A stretch of DNA of 64,000 nucleotides. It comes from Prevotella sp. UBA2711. Its GTDB lineage: Bacteria > Bacteroidota > Bacteroidia > Bacteroidales > Bacteroidaceae. The notes beneath the pieces are model-generated. The model searched no databases. It had not been told where the DNA came from and was given only the letters and a program-made list of their open reading frames with translations. A program made the translations under genes and the position numbers. The stretch is from contig DEKX01000028.1 of NCBI GenBank assembly GCA_002354095.1, positions 124,001 to 188,000 on the forward strand, given 5' to 3'. Of the stretch, positions 45,134 to 52,716 are shown in pieces (the stretch's first letter is position 1; each line of letters starts with the position of its first letter).

Positions 45134-47359
45134 ATGGAAACATTAAGATTTCAGGTTGTCGGTGAGGCTTTCAAGAAGAAGCCGCTCGACGTAAAGGCAC
45201 CAGCAGAGAGACCAGCCAACTATTTCGGTAAGAAAGTCTTCAACCGCGAGAAGATGTATAAGTACCTGCCCAAGAACGTCTATGAAAAGATGATTGACGT
45301 GATGGACAACGGTGCCAGATTAGATAGACAGATAGCCGATTCCGTGGCTGCCGGTATGAAGCAATGGGCAACAGAGAATGGTGTCACCCATTATACCCAC
45401 TGGTTCCAGCCTCTCACTGAAGGTACTGCCGAGAAACACGACTCATTCATTGAGCACGATGGGAAAGGCGGTATGATTGAAGAATTCAGTGGCAAGCTGT
45501 TGGCTCAGCAGGAGCCCGATGCATCCTCGTTCCCGTCAGGCGGTATCCGTGCCACCTTTGAAGCCCGCGGCTATTCTGCATGGGACCCCACATCGCCTGT
45601 CTTCATCATCGACGATACACTTTGCATCCCTACGATCTTTATCTCTTATACCGGCGAAGCCTTGGACTACAAAGCACCGCTGCTGCGAGCCCTTCATGCC
45701 GTCAATGTAGCAGCCACGGAAGTGTGTCATTACTTCGATCCTAAAGTCAAAAAGGTTAATAGCAATCTGGGATGGGAACAGGAATATTTCCTGGTTGACG
45801 AAGGGCTCTACTCCGCACGCCCAGACCTCATGTTAACCGGCCGCACCCTGATGGGACACGATTCTGCCAAAAACCAGCAGATGGACGACCACTATTTCGG
45901 TTCTATCCCTGAACGGGTAGCTGCTTTCATGCGTGATTTGGAGATACAGGCTTTGGAACTGGGTATTCCTTGCAAGACACGCCATAATGAGGTAGCACCT
46001 AACCAGTTTGAGGTAGCGCCCATATTCGAAGAGACGAATCTGGCTGTTGACCATAATATGCTGCTCATGTCGCTCATGAAACGTGTCGCCCGTAAACATG
46101 GTTTCCGCGCACTGTTACATGAAAAGCCTTTTGCCGGCATCAACGGCTCAGGTAAACACAACAACTGGAGTCTTTCTACTGATACCGGTGTACTGTTGCA
46201 CGCCCCCGGCAAGACGGCTGAGCAGAATCTTTGCTTCGCCACCTTTATTGTTGAAACACTGATGGGTGTCTATCGCCATAACGGATTGCTGAAAGCCAGC
46301 ATCATGTCGGCTACCAATGCACATCGTTTAGGAGCCAACGAGGCGCCCCCTGCTATCATCTCATCATTCCTTGGCAAGCAAGTTACCGAACTGCTCGACC
46401 ACATCGAGAAAGCTGACGTAGATGACATTCTCGCCATGGCAGGCAAGCAGGGCATGAAGATGGATATTCCTGAAATCCCCGAACTCTTCATCGACAATAC
46501 CGACCGTAACCGTACGTCACCTTTCGCCTTCACAGGCAACCGCTTCGAGTTCCGTGCCGTCGGCAGCGAGGCCAACTGTGCTTCCGCTATGATAGCCCTG
46601 AACAGTGCTGTTGCTGAAGCCTTGGTAGATTTCAAAAAGCGTGTCGATCAGAAAATTTCGGAATACTCAGAGTACTCCGAGTATTCGGAAGGCACTGGCC
46701 ATACCGCCAAGTTCCATGCCATCATCGACGTCCTCCGGGAAGATATCAAGACTTGCAAGCCTATCCGTTTCGACGGCAATGGATATTCTGACGAGTGGGT
46801 TGAAGAGGCTACGAAACGCGGTCTTGATGTCGAGAAGTCTTGTCCGGTTATCTTCGAGCGCTATCTGGATGCTGAAAGTATTAAGATGTTCGAGAGTCTG
46901 GGCGTGATGACACAGAAAGAACTGGAGGCACGCAATGAAGTGAAATGGGAAACCTACACCAAAAAGATTCAGATTGAAGCGCGTGTATTGGGCGACCTTT
47001 CAATGAACCACATTATCCCTGTAGCCACCCGCTATCAAAGTCAGTTGCTGACCAATGTGGAAAACATGGCAGAAGTATTCGCCGCCGACAAGGCAGAAAA
47101 ACTGTCTGCCCGAAACCTCAAACTCATTGAGGAAATTGCAGAGCGCACCAGTGCGATTGAGAAAGGTGTCGAAGAACTGGTCGATGCACGTAAGGTAGCC
47201 AACAAGATTGAGGATGAACACCAGAAGGCCATTGCCTATCATGATACCGTTGCACCTAAGATGGAGACCATCCGCTATCAGATAGACAAATTGGAACTCA
47301 TTGTGGATGATGCCTGCTGGCCATTACCCAAATACCGCGAACTACTGTTTATCCGATAA
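45134..47359 (+). CDS. glnN: Type III glutamine synthetase
   Basis: A 741-residue large glutamine synthetase that fixes ammonium onto glutamate with ATP. Recognisable segments: NYFGKKVFNREKMYKYLPK at the N-terminus, ASSFPSGGIRATFEARGYSAWD, GWEQEYFLVDE (metal ligands), NEVAPNQFEVAP and GSGKHNNWSLST. The ATG at 45134 fits the family better than an in-frame ATG at 45092 that overlaps the dapL stop. Residues 509-519 (SEYSEYSEYSE) are encoded by 9-bp repeats in a variable C-terminal region. Last gene of the operon; a strong terminator follows. Confidence 0.95.
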   Translation: METLRFQVVGEAFKKKPLDVKAPAERPANYFGKKVFNREKMYKYLPKNVYEKMIDVMDNGARLDRQIADSVAAGMKQWATENGVTHYTHWFQPLTEGTAEKHDSFIEHDGKGGMIEEFSGKLLAQQEPDASSFPSGGIRATFEARGYSAWDPTSPVFIIDDTLCIPTIFISYTGEALDYKAPLLRALHAVNVAATEVCHYFDPKVKKVNSNLGWEQEYFLVDEGLYSARPDLMLTGRTLMGHDSAKNQQMDDHYFGSIPERVAAFMRDLEIQALELGIPCKTRHNEVAPNQFEVAPIFEETNLAVDHNMLLMSLMKRVARKHGFRALLHEKPFAGINGSGKHNNWSLSTDTGVLLHAPGKTAEQNLCFATFIVETLMGVYRHNGLLKASIMSATNAHRLGANEAPPAIISSFLGKQVTELLDHIEKADVDDILAMAGKQGMKMDIPEIPELFIDNTDRNRTSPFAFTGNRFEFRAVGSEANCASAMIALNSAVAEALVDFKKRVDQKISEYSEYSEYSEGTGHTAKFHAIIDVLREDIKTCKPIRFDGNGYSDEWVEEATKRGLDVEKSCPVIFERYLDAESIKMFESLGVMTQKELEARNEVKWETYTKKIQIEARVLGDLSMNHIIPVATRYQSQLLTNVENMAEVFAADKAEKLSARNLKLIEEIAERTSAIEKGVEELVDARKVANKIEDEHQKAIAYHDTVAPKMETIRYQIDKLELIVDDACWPLPKYRELLFIR
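46658..46693 (+). repeat. 9-bp repeat (four units) inside glnN
   Basis: TCGGAATAC, TCAGAGTAC, TCCGAGTAT, TCGGAAGGC in frame as SEY-SEY-SEY-SEG. Confidence 0.85.
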
Positions 47360-47414
47360 ATTGGTTAATTACTCAGACAATCTACTTCTTTTTTTGGTTG
47401 TTTGAAGTTTGCGA

Positions 47415-47451
47415 AGAGCCTGGCGCTGTGAAGCGTCAGGCTCTGATTTTT
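47415..47451 (+). terminator. Terminator of the gltB-glnN operon
   Basis: AGAGCCTGGCGCT and AGCGTCAGGCTCT form a 13-base stem (one mismatch) around a GTGA loop, followed by GATTTTT. Confidence 0.88.
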
Positions 47452-47452
47452 G

Positions 47453-47537
47453 TGCCGCGAGCGGGACTCGAACCCGCACAGCCATTACTGGCCAAGGGAT
47501 TTTAAGTCCCTCGTGTCTACCATTCCACCATCGCGGC
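47453..47537 (-). tRNA. tRNA-Leu (anticodon TAA)
   Basis: An 85-base class II tRNA with a long variable arm. Acceptor GCCGCGA pairs with TCGCGGC; the anticodon stem AGGGA and TCCCT encloses CTTAAAA, giving TAA; the T loop is GGTTCGAGTCCC-like. No encoded CCA. Confidence 0.94.
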
Positions 47538-47563
47538 AGTAGACATTTGCGTCTTTGCGGGTG

Positions 47564-47594
47564 CAAAGATAAGACAATTCAGTGTAATAGCCAA
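47564..47594 (-). promoter_or_regulatory. Promoter of tRNA-Leu
   Basis: Minus-strand TTG (47594-47592), 20 bases, TATCTTTG (47571-47564). Confidence 0.7.
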
Positions 47595-47613
47595 ATATTT
47601 TATTGCTTTTTTA

Positions 47614-48201
47614 CTATTCCGAGAAAACGGTTATCACTCCTAAGGGGCCTGCGGTAAAGGCATTCCTATAGCGTGAAAGACCTGTGTCTCCCTCTTTTCC
47701 TTCCACCAACAGTCCTCCGTTATTCATATCATACTTGTCTCCACATTTCGAACAAGTAACATATCCCGAACCTTTGGTGTCCAAGGTGAGCCGATAATTG
47801 GGCGAGGAATAGTTTTTCTCCCGTCTTACACAGTTAGGACACTGCAAATCGTAAGCAGTGAACTTAAAATCACCCAGACTCTGAACCCCTACGATGATAC
47901 CGTTATTCAGACCAAGTCGGAGATTATTACGTAAGTCTTCTGCCGTTTCATTCTTTCGCGTACTGGAGCCTTGGTTGTTCTCAAACACCAATGCTTTCAC
48001 CCCTCCACGTGACTCCTCTGTTATCTTACAGAAAATCCCTGTTACCATAGGATTGGTTGCTGTCGCCAGTGTCTGCTCCTGATGAATGCTATTATCATAC
48101 ACAAACCTACAAGGCCATGATGTAAATTCAGTTTCAGCACCACACCCTGTCATTAGCCAACAGCCAACAACCAATAGCCAATAGCCTGTTTTCCGTTTCA
48201 T
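47614..48201 (-). CDS. Lipoprotein with a zinc-ribbon-like cysteine set
   Basis: A 195-residue lipoprotein (lipobox MTGCG, Cys20). The mature part contains four cysteines arranged as CPNC and CSKCG, about 40 residues apart, which resembles a zinc ribbon, unusual in an exported protein. Other segments: TSWPCRFVYDNSIHQ and GLNNGIIVGVQSLGDFKFTAYDLQ. I do not know the family's function. Its ATG overlaps the argH stop (ATGA), so it belongs to pyrE-SRPBCC-argH. Its signal peptide (GYWLLVVGCWL) is encoded by TTGGCTR heptamers. Confidence 0.75.
   Translation of the reverse strand: MKRKTGYWLLVVGCWLMTGCGAETEFTSWPCRFVYDNSIHQEQTLATATNPMVTGIFCKITEESRGGVKALVFENNQGSSTRKNETAEDLRNNLRLGLNNGIIVGVQSLGDFKFTAYDLQCPNCVRREKNYSSPNYRLTLDTKGSGYVTCSKCGDKYDMNNGGLLVEGKEGDTGLSRYRNAFTAGPLGVITVFSE
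48154..48188 (-). repeat. TTGGCTR heptamer array in a signal peptide
   Basis: Five 7-mers on the plus strand, TAGCCAA, CAGCCAA, CAACCAA, TAGCCAA and TAGCCTG, encode the hydrophobic core of the minus-strand lipoprotein. Confidence 0.8.
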
Positions 48202-49535
48202 TTTACTAAATTCTTTTCTGCTTCTCTTACACGCTCGAAGGCAAAACCTTCGAGAACAGTATTCATCAGGTCGGTAATCTTGTCGTTACAGAGATTACCT
48301 ATCGAGCCCTCATGGGTATGGTGAATATCCTTATTGGGACGGAATGTTCCTGCCTCGATATCAAGCCCCACCTTCTTGTAGGCATCACGGAAAGGCATGC
48401 CCTCAGCTGCCAAGCGGTTCACTTCCTCGACACTGAACATCGGGTCGTACATCGGATTATCGAGAATATCCTCGCGTACCTCTATCTTATTAATAATATA
48501 GGCAGCCATCTGCAGGCAGTCTTTCAGTTCGTCAAAGGCAGGCAGAAACACCTCTTTGATGATTTGCAAGTCGCGGAAATAACCTACAGGCAGGTTGTTC
48601 ATAATCAATGTCACCTGCTGAGGCAATGCCTGCAACTTGTTGCACTTAGCACGAATCAGTTCAAAGACATCAGGATTCTTCTTATGCGGCATGATACTCG
48701 AACCTGTGGTACACTCTTTCGGCAACTTTACAAAAGAGAAGTTTTGCGAGTTGAAAAGACAGGCGTCAAAAGCCATTTTTGCCAATGTTCCCGCAATAGT
48801 AGCAATAGCGAAGCCCACGTTGCGCTCCATCTTGCCACGCCCCATCTGTGCATAGACCACGTTGTAGTCCATCGAGTCGAATCCCAAGAGGTCGGTCGTC
48901 ATCTGGCGTTTCAAGGGGAACGAGCTGCCATATCCAGCTGCCGAACCTAACGGATTGCGGTTCGTCATCTTATAGGCGGCTTGCAAGAAGAGCATATCGT
49001 CACAAAGCGATTCTGCATACGCACCGAACCATAAACCGAAAGACGAAGGCATAGCCACCTGCAAATGGGTATAGCCCGGCATCAGTACCTGCTTATACTG
49101 TTCACTCTTCTGAATTAATTCATCGAAGAGTACTTTCACACTGTCGGCAATCTCCATCAACTGATGGCGAGTGAAGAGTTTCAGATCTACCAATACCTGG
49201 TCGTTGCGTGAGCGTCCTGAGTGAATCTTCTTACCCAAATCGCCCAATTTACGCGTCAGCATCAGTTCTACCTGCGAGTGAACGTCTTCCACACCTTCTT
49301 CTATCTGGAATTCGCCTCGCTGACAGATAGCATAGATATTCTTCAATTCCTGTAATAGTTGAGGCAGTTCGTCCTTGCCTATCAGTCCTATCGACTCCAA
49401 CATGGTGATATGAGCCATCGAGCCAAGCACATCGTATGGTGCCAGATAGAGGTCCATCTCCCTATCGCGCCCCACCGTGAATCGCTCAATCTCAGCATTC
49501 ACCTCGAAGTTCTTTTCCCACAGTTTATTTGCCAT
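48198..49535 (-). CDS. argH: Argininosuccinate lyase
   Basis: A 445-residue enzyme that splits argininosuccinate into arginine and fumarate, the last arginine step. It carries the lyase signature GSSIMPHKKNP with the mobile catalytic serine loop, plus DVHSQVE, HSGRSRNDQVLVDL and PGYTHLQVAMP. Its start overlaps the SRPBCC gene by 11 bases and its stop overlaps the downstream lipoprotein start. Confidence 0.97.
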   Translation of the reverse strand: MANKLWEKNFEVNAEIERFTVGRDREMDLYLAPYDVLGSMAHITMLESIGLIGKDELPQLLQELKNIYAICQRGEFQIEEGVEDVHSQVELMLTRKLGDLGKKIHSGRSRNDQVLVDLKLFTRHQLMEIADSVKVLFDELIQKSEQYKQVLMPGYTHLQVAMPSSFGLWFGAYAESLCDDMLFLQAAYKMTNRNPLGSAAGYGSSFPLKRQMTTDLLGFDSMDYNVVYAQMGRGKMERNVGFAIATIAGTLAKMAFDACLFNSQNFSFVKLPKECTTGSSIMPHKKNPDVFELIRAKCNKLQALPQQVTLIMNNLPVGYFRDLQIIKEVFLPAFDELKDCLQMAAYIINKIEVREDILDNPMYDPMFSVEEVNRLAAEGMPFRDAYKKVGLDIEAGTFRPNKDIHHTHEGSIGNLCNDKITDLMNTVLEGFAFERVREAEKNLVK

Positions 49536-49941
49536 AAGGTATTTGTGATAAAGCGTCTGCTATTTTTTCCACACCGTCCTGCAAGGGACCACTCACCATA
49601 CCCTTCAACATGAAAGGGATATCGGCCTGCACCGTCACGCGCATCTTACTGGTCGTTTCTGTCACTGGCAGCACCTGAATCCACAGGTTGAAGGGCATGG
49701 GCGACTGTTCTGTCTCGAACTTCACGCACTTGCCCTCCTCACGCTCGATGATGCGTAACTTGATGTCGCCCACAGGATCGACATTCACGCTCACCGTATC
49801 ACGATCGAACGAGAAACTGTTCAACTTATCCTCTGGCACACGGTCACGCACACGCTCCAGATTACTCAAGTCGCTGATATTACGATAGACATCCTCTACA
49901 GGATATGCAATCTGCTTAACACTACTTTCAAACTTTGTCAT
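49525..49941 (-). CDS. SRPBCC-family small protein
   Basis: A 138-residue protein with the START/SRPBCC pattern: FESSVKQIAYPVEDVYRNISDLSNLERV at the N-terminus, then alternating strands (DTVSVNVDPVGDIKLRIIEREEGKCVKFE) and a C-terminal helix (GPLQDGVEKIADALSQI). The fold makes a hydrophobic ligand pocket; ligand unknown. The ATG at 49941 overlaps the pyrE stop (ATGA); an upstream in-frame TTG is less likely. Confidence 0.82.
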   Translation of the reverse strand: MTKFESSVKQIAYPVEDVYRNISDLSNLERVRDRVPEDKLNSFSFDRDTVSVNVDPVGDIKLRIIEREEGKCVKFETEQSPMPFNLWIQVLPVTETTSKMRVTVQADIPFMLKGMVSGPLQDGVEKIADALSQIPYGK

Positions 49942-50570
49942 TGCTTCCAAGTGCTTGGTGATTTACGCCATTCAGCCAATACGGCCTTATCTTCCTCACT
50001 GATATATCCTGTTTCGGCAGCCTGCTCCAATACAGCGGCATAGTTACTCAACGTAATCAACTTCACACCAGCCTCCTTGAATGCCTCCTCAGCCACAGGG
50101 AAACCATAGGTGAACGATGCTACCATACCAATCACCTCCACACCATACTGGCGCAAAGCCTCAACAGCCTTCAGACTGCTGCCGCCTGTAGAAATCAAAT
50201 CTTCTACTACTATCACCTTGGCACCCTTCTTGAGTTCACCTTCCACCTGGTTGCCCATACCGTGGTCTTTCGGTTTCGGACGAACGTATGCGTAGGGCAA
50301 TCCCAGTTCGTCGGCCACTAATGCGCCCTGTGCGATGGCACCCGTTGCCACACCAGCCACAGCCTCAGCTTCAGGGAAATTCTCCTGAATGGCATGGCAG
50401 AGTTCCAGTTTCACAAACGAGCGAACCTCAGGGAATCCCAAAGTCTTTCGATTGTCCGTATAGATAGGTGATTTCCAGCCAGAAGCCCATGTGAATGGGT
50501 CATTAGGCTGCAACTTGATGGCTTTGATATCCATCAGTTTCTGTGCAAATAGTTTCTTGATTGCGTCCAT
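49938..50570 (-). CDS. pyrE: Orotate phosphoribosyltransferase
   Basis: A 210-residue enzyme that makes OMP from orotate and PRPP in pyrimidine synthesis. PRPP loop: VIVVEDLISTGGSSLKAVEAL; FTWASGWKSPIYTDNRKTLGFPEVR at the N-terminus and YVRPKPKDHGMGNQVEG give the substrate loops. First gene of pyrE-SRPBCC-argH-lipoprotein. Confidence 0.96.
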   Translation of the reverse strand: MDAIKKLFAQKLMDIKAIKLQPNDPFTWASGWKSPIYTDNRKTLGFPEVRSFVKLELCHAIQENFPEAEAVAGVATGAIAQGALVADELGLPYAYVRPKPKDHGMGNQVEGELKKGAKVIVVEDLISTGGSSLKAVEALRQYGVEVIGMVASFTYGFPVAEEAFKEAGVKLITLSNYAAVLEQAAETGYISEEDKAVLAEWRKSPSTWKQ

Positions 50571-50598
50571 AATTTATTGAATTTCCGTATTTTGGATG

Positions 50599-50606
50599 CA
50601 AAGATA
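50599..50606 (-). promoter_or_regulatory. -7 element of the pyrE operon
   Basis: Minus-strand TATCTTTG, 28 bases before the pyrE ATG. Upstream is a 40-base purine-only tract (plus-strand reading) instead of a TTG. Confidence 0.55.
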
Positions 50607-50672
50607 CAAAAAAAAGTAAGAAGGAAGAAAGAAGAAGAAAGAATTTTCCACTCGCCATTTACCAAAAACTAT

Positions 50673-51371
50673 TCAACCTTTGGTGAAACCAAGGGTAAGA
50701 ATACTCAGGCGCGTGCTTGGAATCTTATTTAATTCTGTAGCACATGCGATCAGGGTGGAACCTGTAGTACAGACGTCATCTACCAACAGAATATGTTTGC
50801 CTTCTAAATCTTGTGAGTGACGGAGTTCAAATATATTGGCAACATTCTCTTGGCGCTGAAAGCGCATGAGTGTTGTCTGACTTCGGTGAAAATGTTGGCG
50901 GGACAAGGCACGTGTATTGATAGGTATTTGAGTAACGGCATTGATCCCACGACAGACCATCTCACTCTGGTTGTAGCCACGTTGACGCTTGCGTTTCCGG
51001 GAGAGCGGTACAGGCATCAGGATATCGACCCCATCGAAATAGCCTGCCATCAGCATTTCCTGAGCCATCAGCGCACCCAAGTATTCGCCAATATCCGGAC
51101 GGTCAGCATATTTGAGCTTATAGATCAGTTGGGCATGCTCACTATGGGGTTCATAATAAAACCAGGCTGCTGCACGACTGATGGGAGCCAGTCCCCAGAA
51201 AAGTTGCGCCATGGGATTATCGTAGGGGGTAAACTGAAAGGTGGTGCGGGGCATATGGAGCAGACATACTGAGCAGAGCCCTTGCTCTGTAACGCTTAGA
51301 CGCCGTCCACAAACGGGACATTGACGAGGTGACACAACATCTAAGATTCTAGACCATAAACTCGTCTTCAT
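50673..51371 (-). CDS. comF: ComF-family phosphoribosyltransferase-like protein
   Basis: A 232-residue protein. An N-terminal four-cysteine zinc finger (CPVCGRR and CSVC) is followed by a phosphoribosyltransferase fold with VPLSRKRKRQRGYNQSE and the loop ILLVDDVCTTGSTL. ComF/GntX-type proteins are linked to DNA uptake in some bacteria; here the role is unproven. The ATG at 51371 overlaps the recX end by 23 bases; the longer upstream frame is recX antisense sequence and is rejected. Confidence 0.88.
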   Translation of the reverse strand: MKTSLWSRILDVVSPRQCPVCGRRLSVTEQGLCSVCLLHMPRTTFQFTPYDNPMAQLFWGLAPISRAAAWFYYEPHSEHAQLIYKLKYADRPDIGEYLGALMAQEMLMAGYFDGVDILMPVPLSRKRKRQRGYNQSEMVCRGINAVTQIPINTRALSRQHFHRSQTTLMRFQRQENVANIFELRHSQDLEGKHILLVDDVCTTGSTLIACATELNKIPSTRLSILTLGFTKG

Positions 51372-51828
51372 CACTGACACTGATACACTGTTTGATAATA
51401 TCCATCGTAAAACCACGGCTGACGGCAAAGCGAATAAGTTTGCCATTAAGCTCGTAGTCGCTATTGGCTTTGATACTCTTCCGCTTCTGTTGGAGCATTG
51501 GACGCAAGACGAGGACATAATCCTCGTCCGCAATCTCGTCAAGAACCTGCTGACGGATGTCTTCGTCGATATGTTTCTGCCACAAAGCCTGCTCCACTTT
51601 GCGACGTCCCCATTTATTGTACTTTACCTTATCTTTGACAAAGGCGCGTGCAAAACGCACATCATCAATATATCGTTCACTGACAAGTCGATTGAGAATA
51701 CGTGTCTGTGCCTCTTCTGAAAGTTCCCAACGGCGCATTTTCTCCCGCATCTCCCATTGACAATGTTCGGCATTGGCACAGAGGGAAGCTAAAGTGAGGT
51801 AGGCTTCTTGTTCGGTTTTCTGTTTCAT
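51349..51828 (-). CDS. recX: RecX-family regulatory protein
   Basis: A 159-residue all-helical protein with the RecX three-helix repeats: AYLTLASLCANAEHCQWEM, ILNRLVSERYIDDVRFARAFVKDKV and NKWGRRKVEQALWQK. It would bind RecA filaments and limit recombination. Middle of prmC-recX-comF, overlapping both neighbours. Confidence 0.9.
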   Translation of the reverse strand: MKQKTEQEAYLTLASLCANAEHCQWEMREKMRRWELSEEAQTRILNRLVSERYIDDVRFARAFVKDKVKYNKWGRRKVEQALWQKHIDEDIRQQVLDEIADEDYVLVLRPMLQQKRKSIKANSDYELNGKLIRFAVSRGFTMDIIKQCISVSDEDEFMV

Positions 51829-52679
51829 CGTTGTGCTCGTATGAATCGTAGTTTACCAAATTGGTCTTCCTTTATTTCGATGTCGTGGTACGACATTGTA
51901 CGTAACAAATCGTGAAGCTCGCTGGCATAGAGTGGGTTGATTTCAAAATAGAGCCAACCACTATCGCGCAGTGCTGAAAGTCCATACTGGGCGATAGTAC
52001 GGTAGAACAACAGCGGGTCGTTGTCAGGCACGAAAAGCGCTGTATGCGGTTCATAATCCAGCACATTGGAGTCCATGGCGGTTGATTCCTGACGGCATAT
52101 ATAGGGAGGATTGCTGACAATGATGGACACATCCCCTACCCGCTTCCAACGTAAGGGGGCTTGTGAAAGCATATCAACTGGTTCAAAATGGACATTCACA
52201 CGATTGCGAACCGCATTGGTTCGCGCAACCTCCAAAGCTTCAGGAGAAATATCCCAAGCATAGACTTCTGCATCGGAGAATGAAGCGGCAAGGGTAATGG
52301 CGATACAGCCTGAACCCGTGCCGATGTCGAGGATGGTGATAGGTGAAAGGCTCGGGAAGGAGATGGAAGAGGAAAGAATCCACTGGCACAGTTCTGCAGT
52401 TTCAGGACGAGGGATCAGCACATGCTCATTAACCAAGAAAGTGCGCCCGCAGAAGTCGGTCTGCCCAAGAATATACTGGACAGGCTCGTGGTTCGACAGC
52501 CGTCGAGCGATTTCTTGCAGTTCCGCTTGGTCGTCTGCAGATAATTGTGTATCTTTGCCAGCATAAAGGTCTGACAGTGAGAGGCCGTAACGAACCTCAT
52601 ACACCATGCGGGCTACGGCCTTCGCCTCGCCTTCACCATAGGACGGTGCCAACTGGTGCCATAAATCACGATAATTCAT
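51825..52679 (-). CDS. prmC: Peptide chain release factor N5-glutamine methyltransferase
   Basis: A 284-residue SAM-dependent methyltransferase that methylates the Gln of the GGQ motif in release factors. The N-terminal helical domain has SLSDLYAGKDTQLS, then PVQYILGQTDFCGRTFLVN and VLIPRPETAELCQW; the SAM site is ILDIGTGSGCIAITLA and the catalytic motif is SNPPYI. The ATG at 52679 is chosen; the longer frame runs into ribD antisense. Its promoter lies inside the start of ribD. Confidence 0.95.
   Translation of the reverse strand: MNYRDLWHQLAPSYGEGEAKAVARMVYEVRYGLSLSDLYAGKDTQLSADDQAELQEIARRLSNHEPVQYILGQTDFCGRTFLVNEHVLIPRPETAELCQWILSSSISFPSLSPITILDIGTGSGCIAITLAASFSDAEVYAWDISPEALEVARTNAVRNRVNVHFEPVDMLSQAPLRWKRVGDVSIIVSNPPYICRQESTAMDSNVLDYEPHTALFVPDNDPLLFYRTIAQYGLSALRDSGWLYFEINPLYASELHDLLRTMSYHDIEIKEDQFGKLRFIRAQR
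52527..52557 (+). promoter_or_regulatory. Probable ribD promoter inside prmC
   Basis: TTG (52527-52529), 20 bases, TATCTTTG (52550-52557), on the plus strand within prmC coding sequence and 145 bases before the ribD ATG. No closer element is visible. Confidence 0.5.
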
Positions 52680-52685
52680 CGAATG

Positions 52686-52716
52686 CAAAAGTACGGAAAA
52701 TATGGATAAGAACCAA
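52686..52716 (-). promoter_or_regulatory. Promoter of prmC-recX-comF, overlapping the ribD start
   Basis: Minus-strand TTG (52716-52714), 20 bases, TACTTTTG (52693-52686). The -7 element ends six bases before the prmC ATG, so the transcript is nearly or fully leaderless. The TTG lies in the first codons of ribD. Confidence 0.7.

Noticed and set aside
50607..50650. Purine-only tract upstream of pyrE as a regulatory element
   Set aside because: Low-complexity A/G sequence with no periodicity; it only replaces the expected -33 box and I cannot support a function.
51372..51542. Extended N-terminus for comF
   Set aside because: The upstream 57 codons overlap recX on the same strand in another frame and have no conserved features; the zinc finger follows the ATG at 51371.
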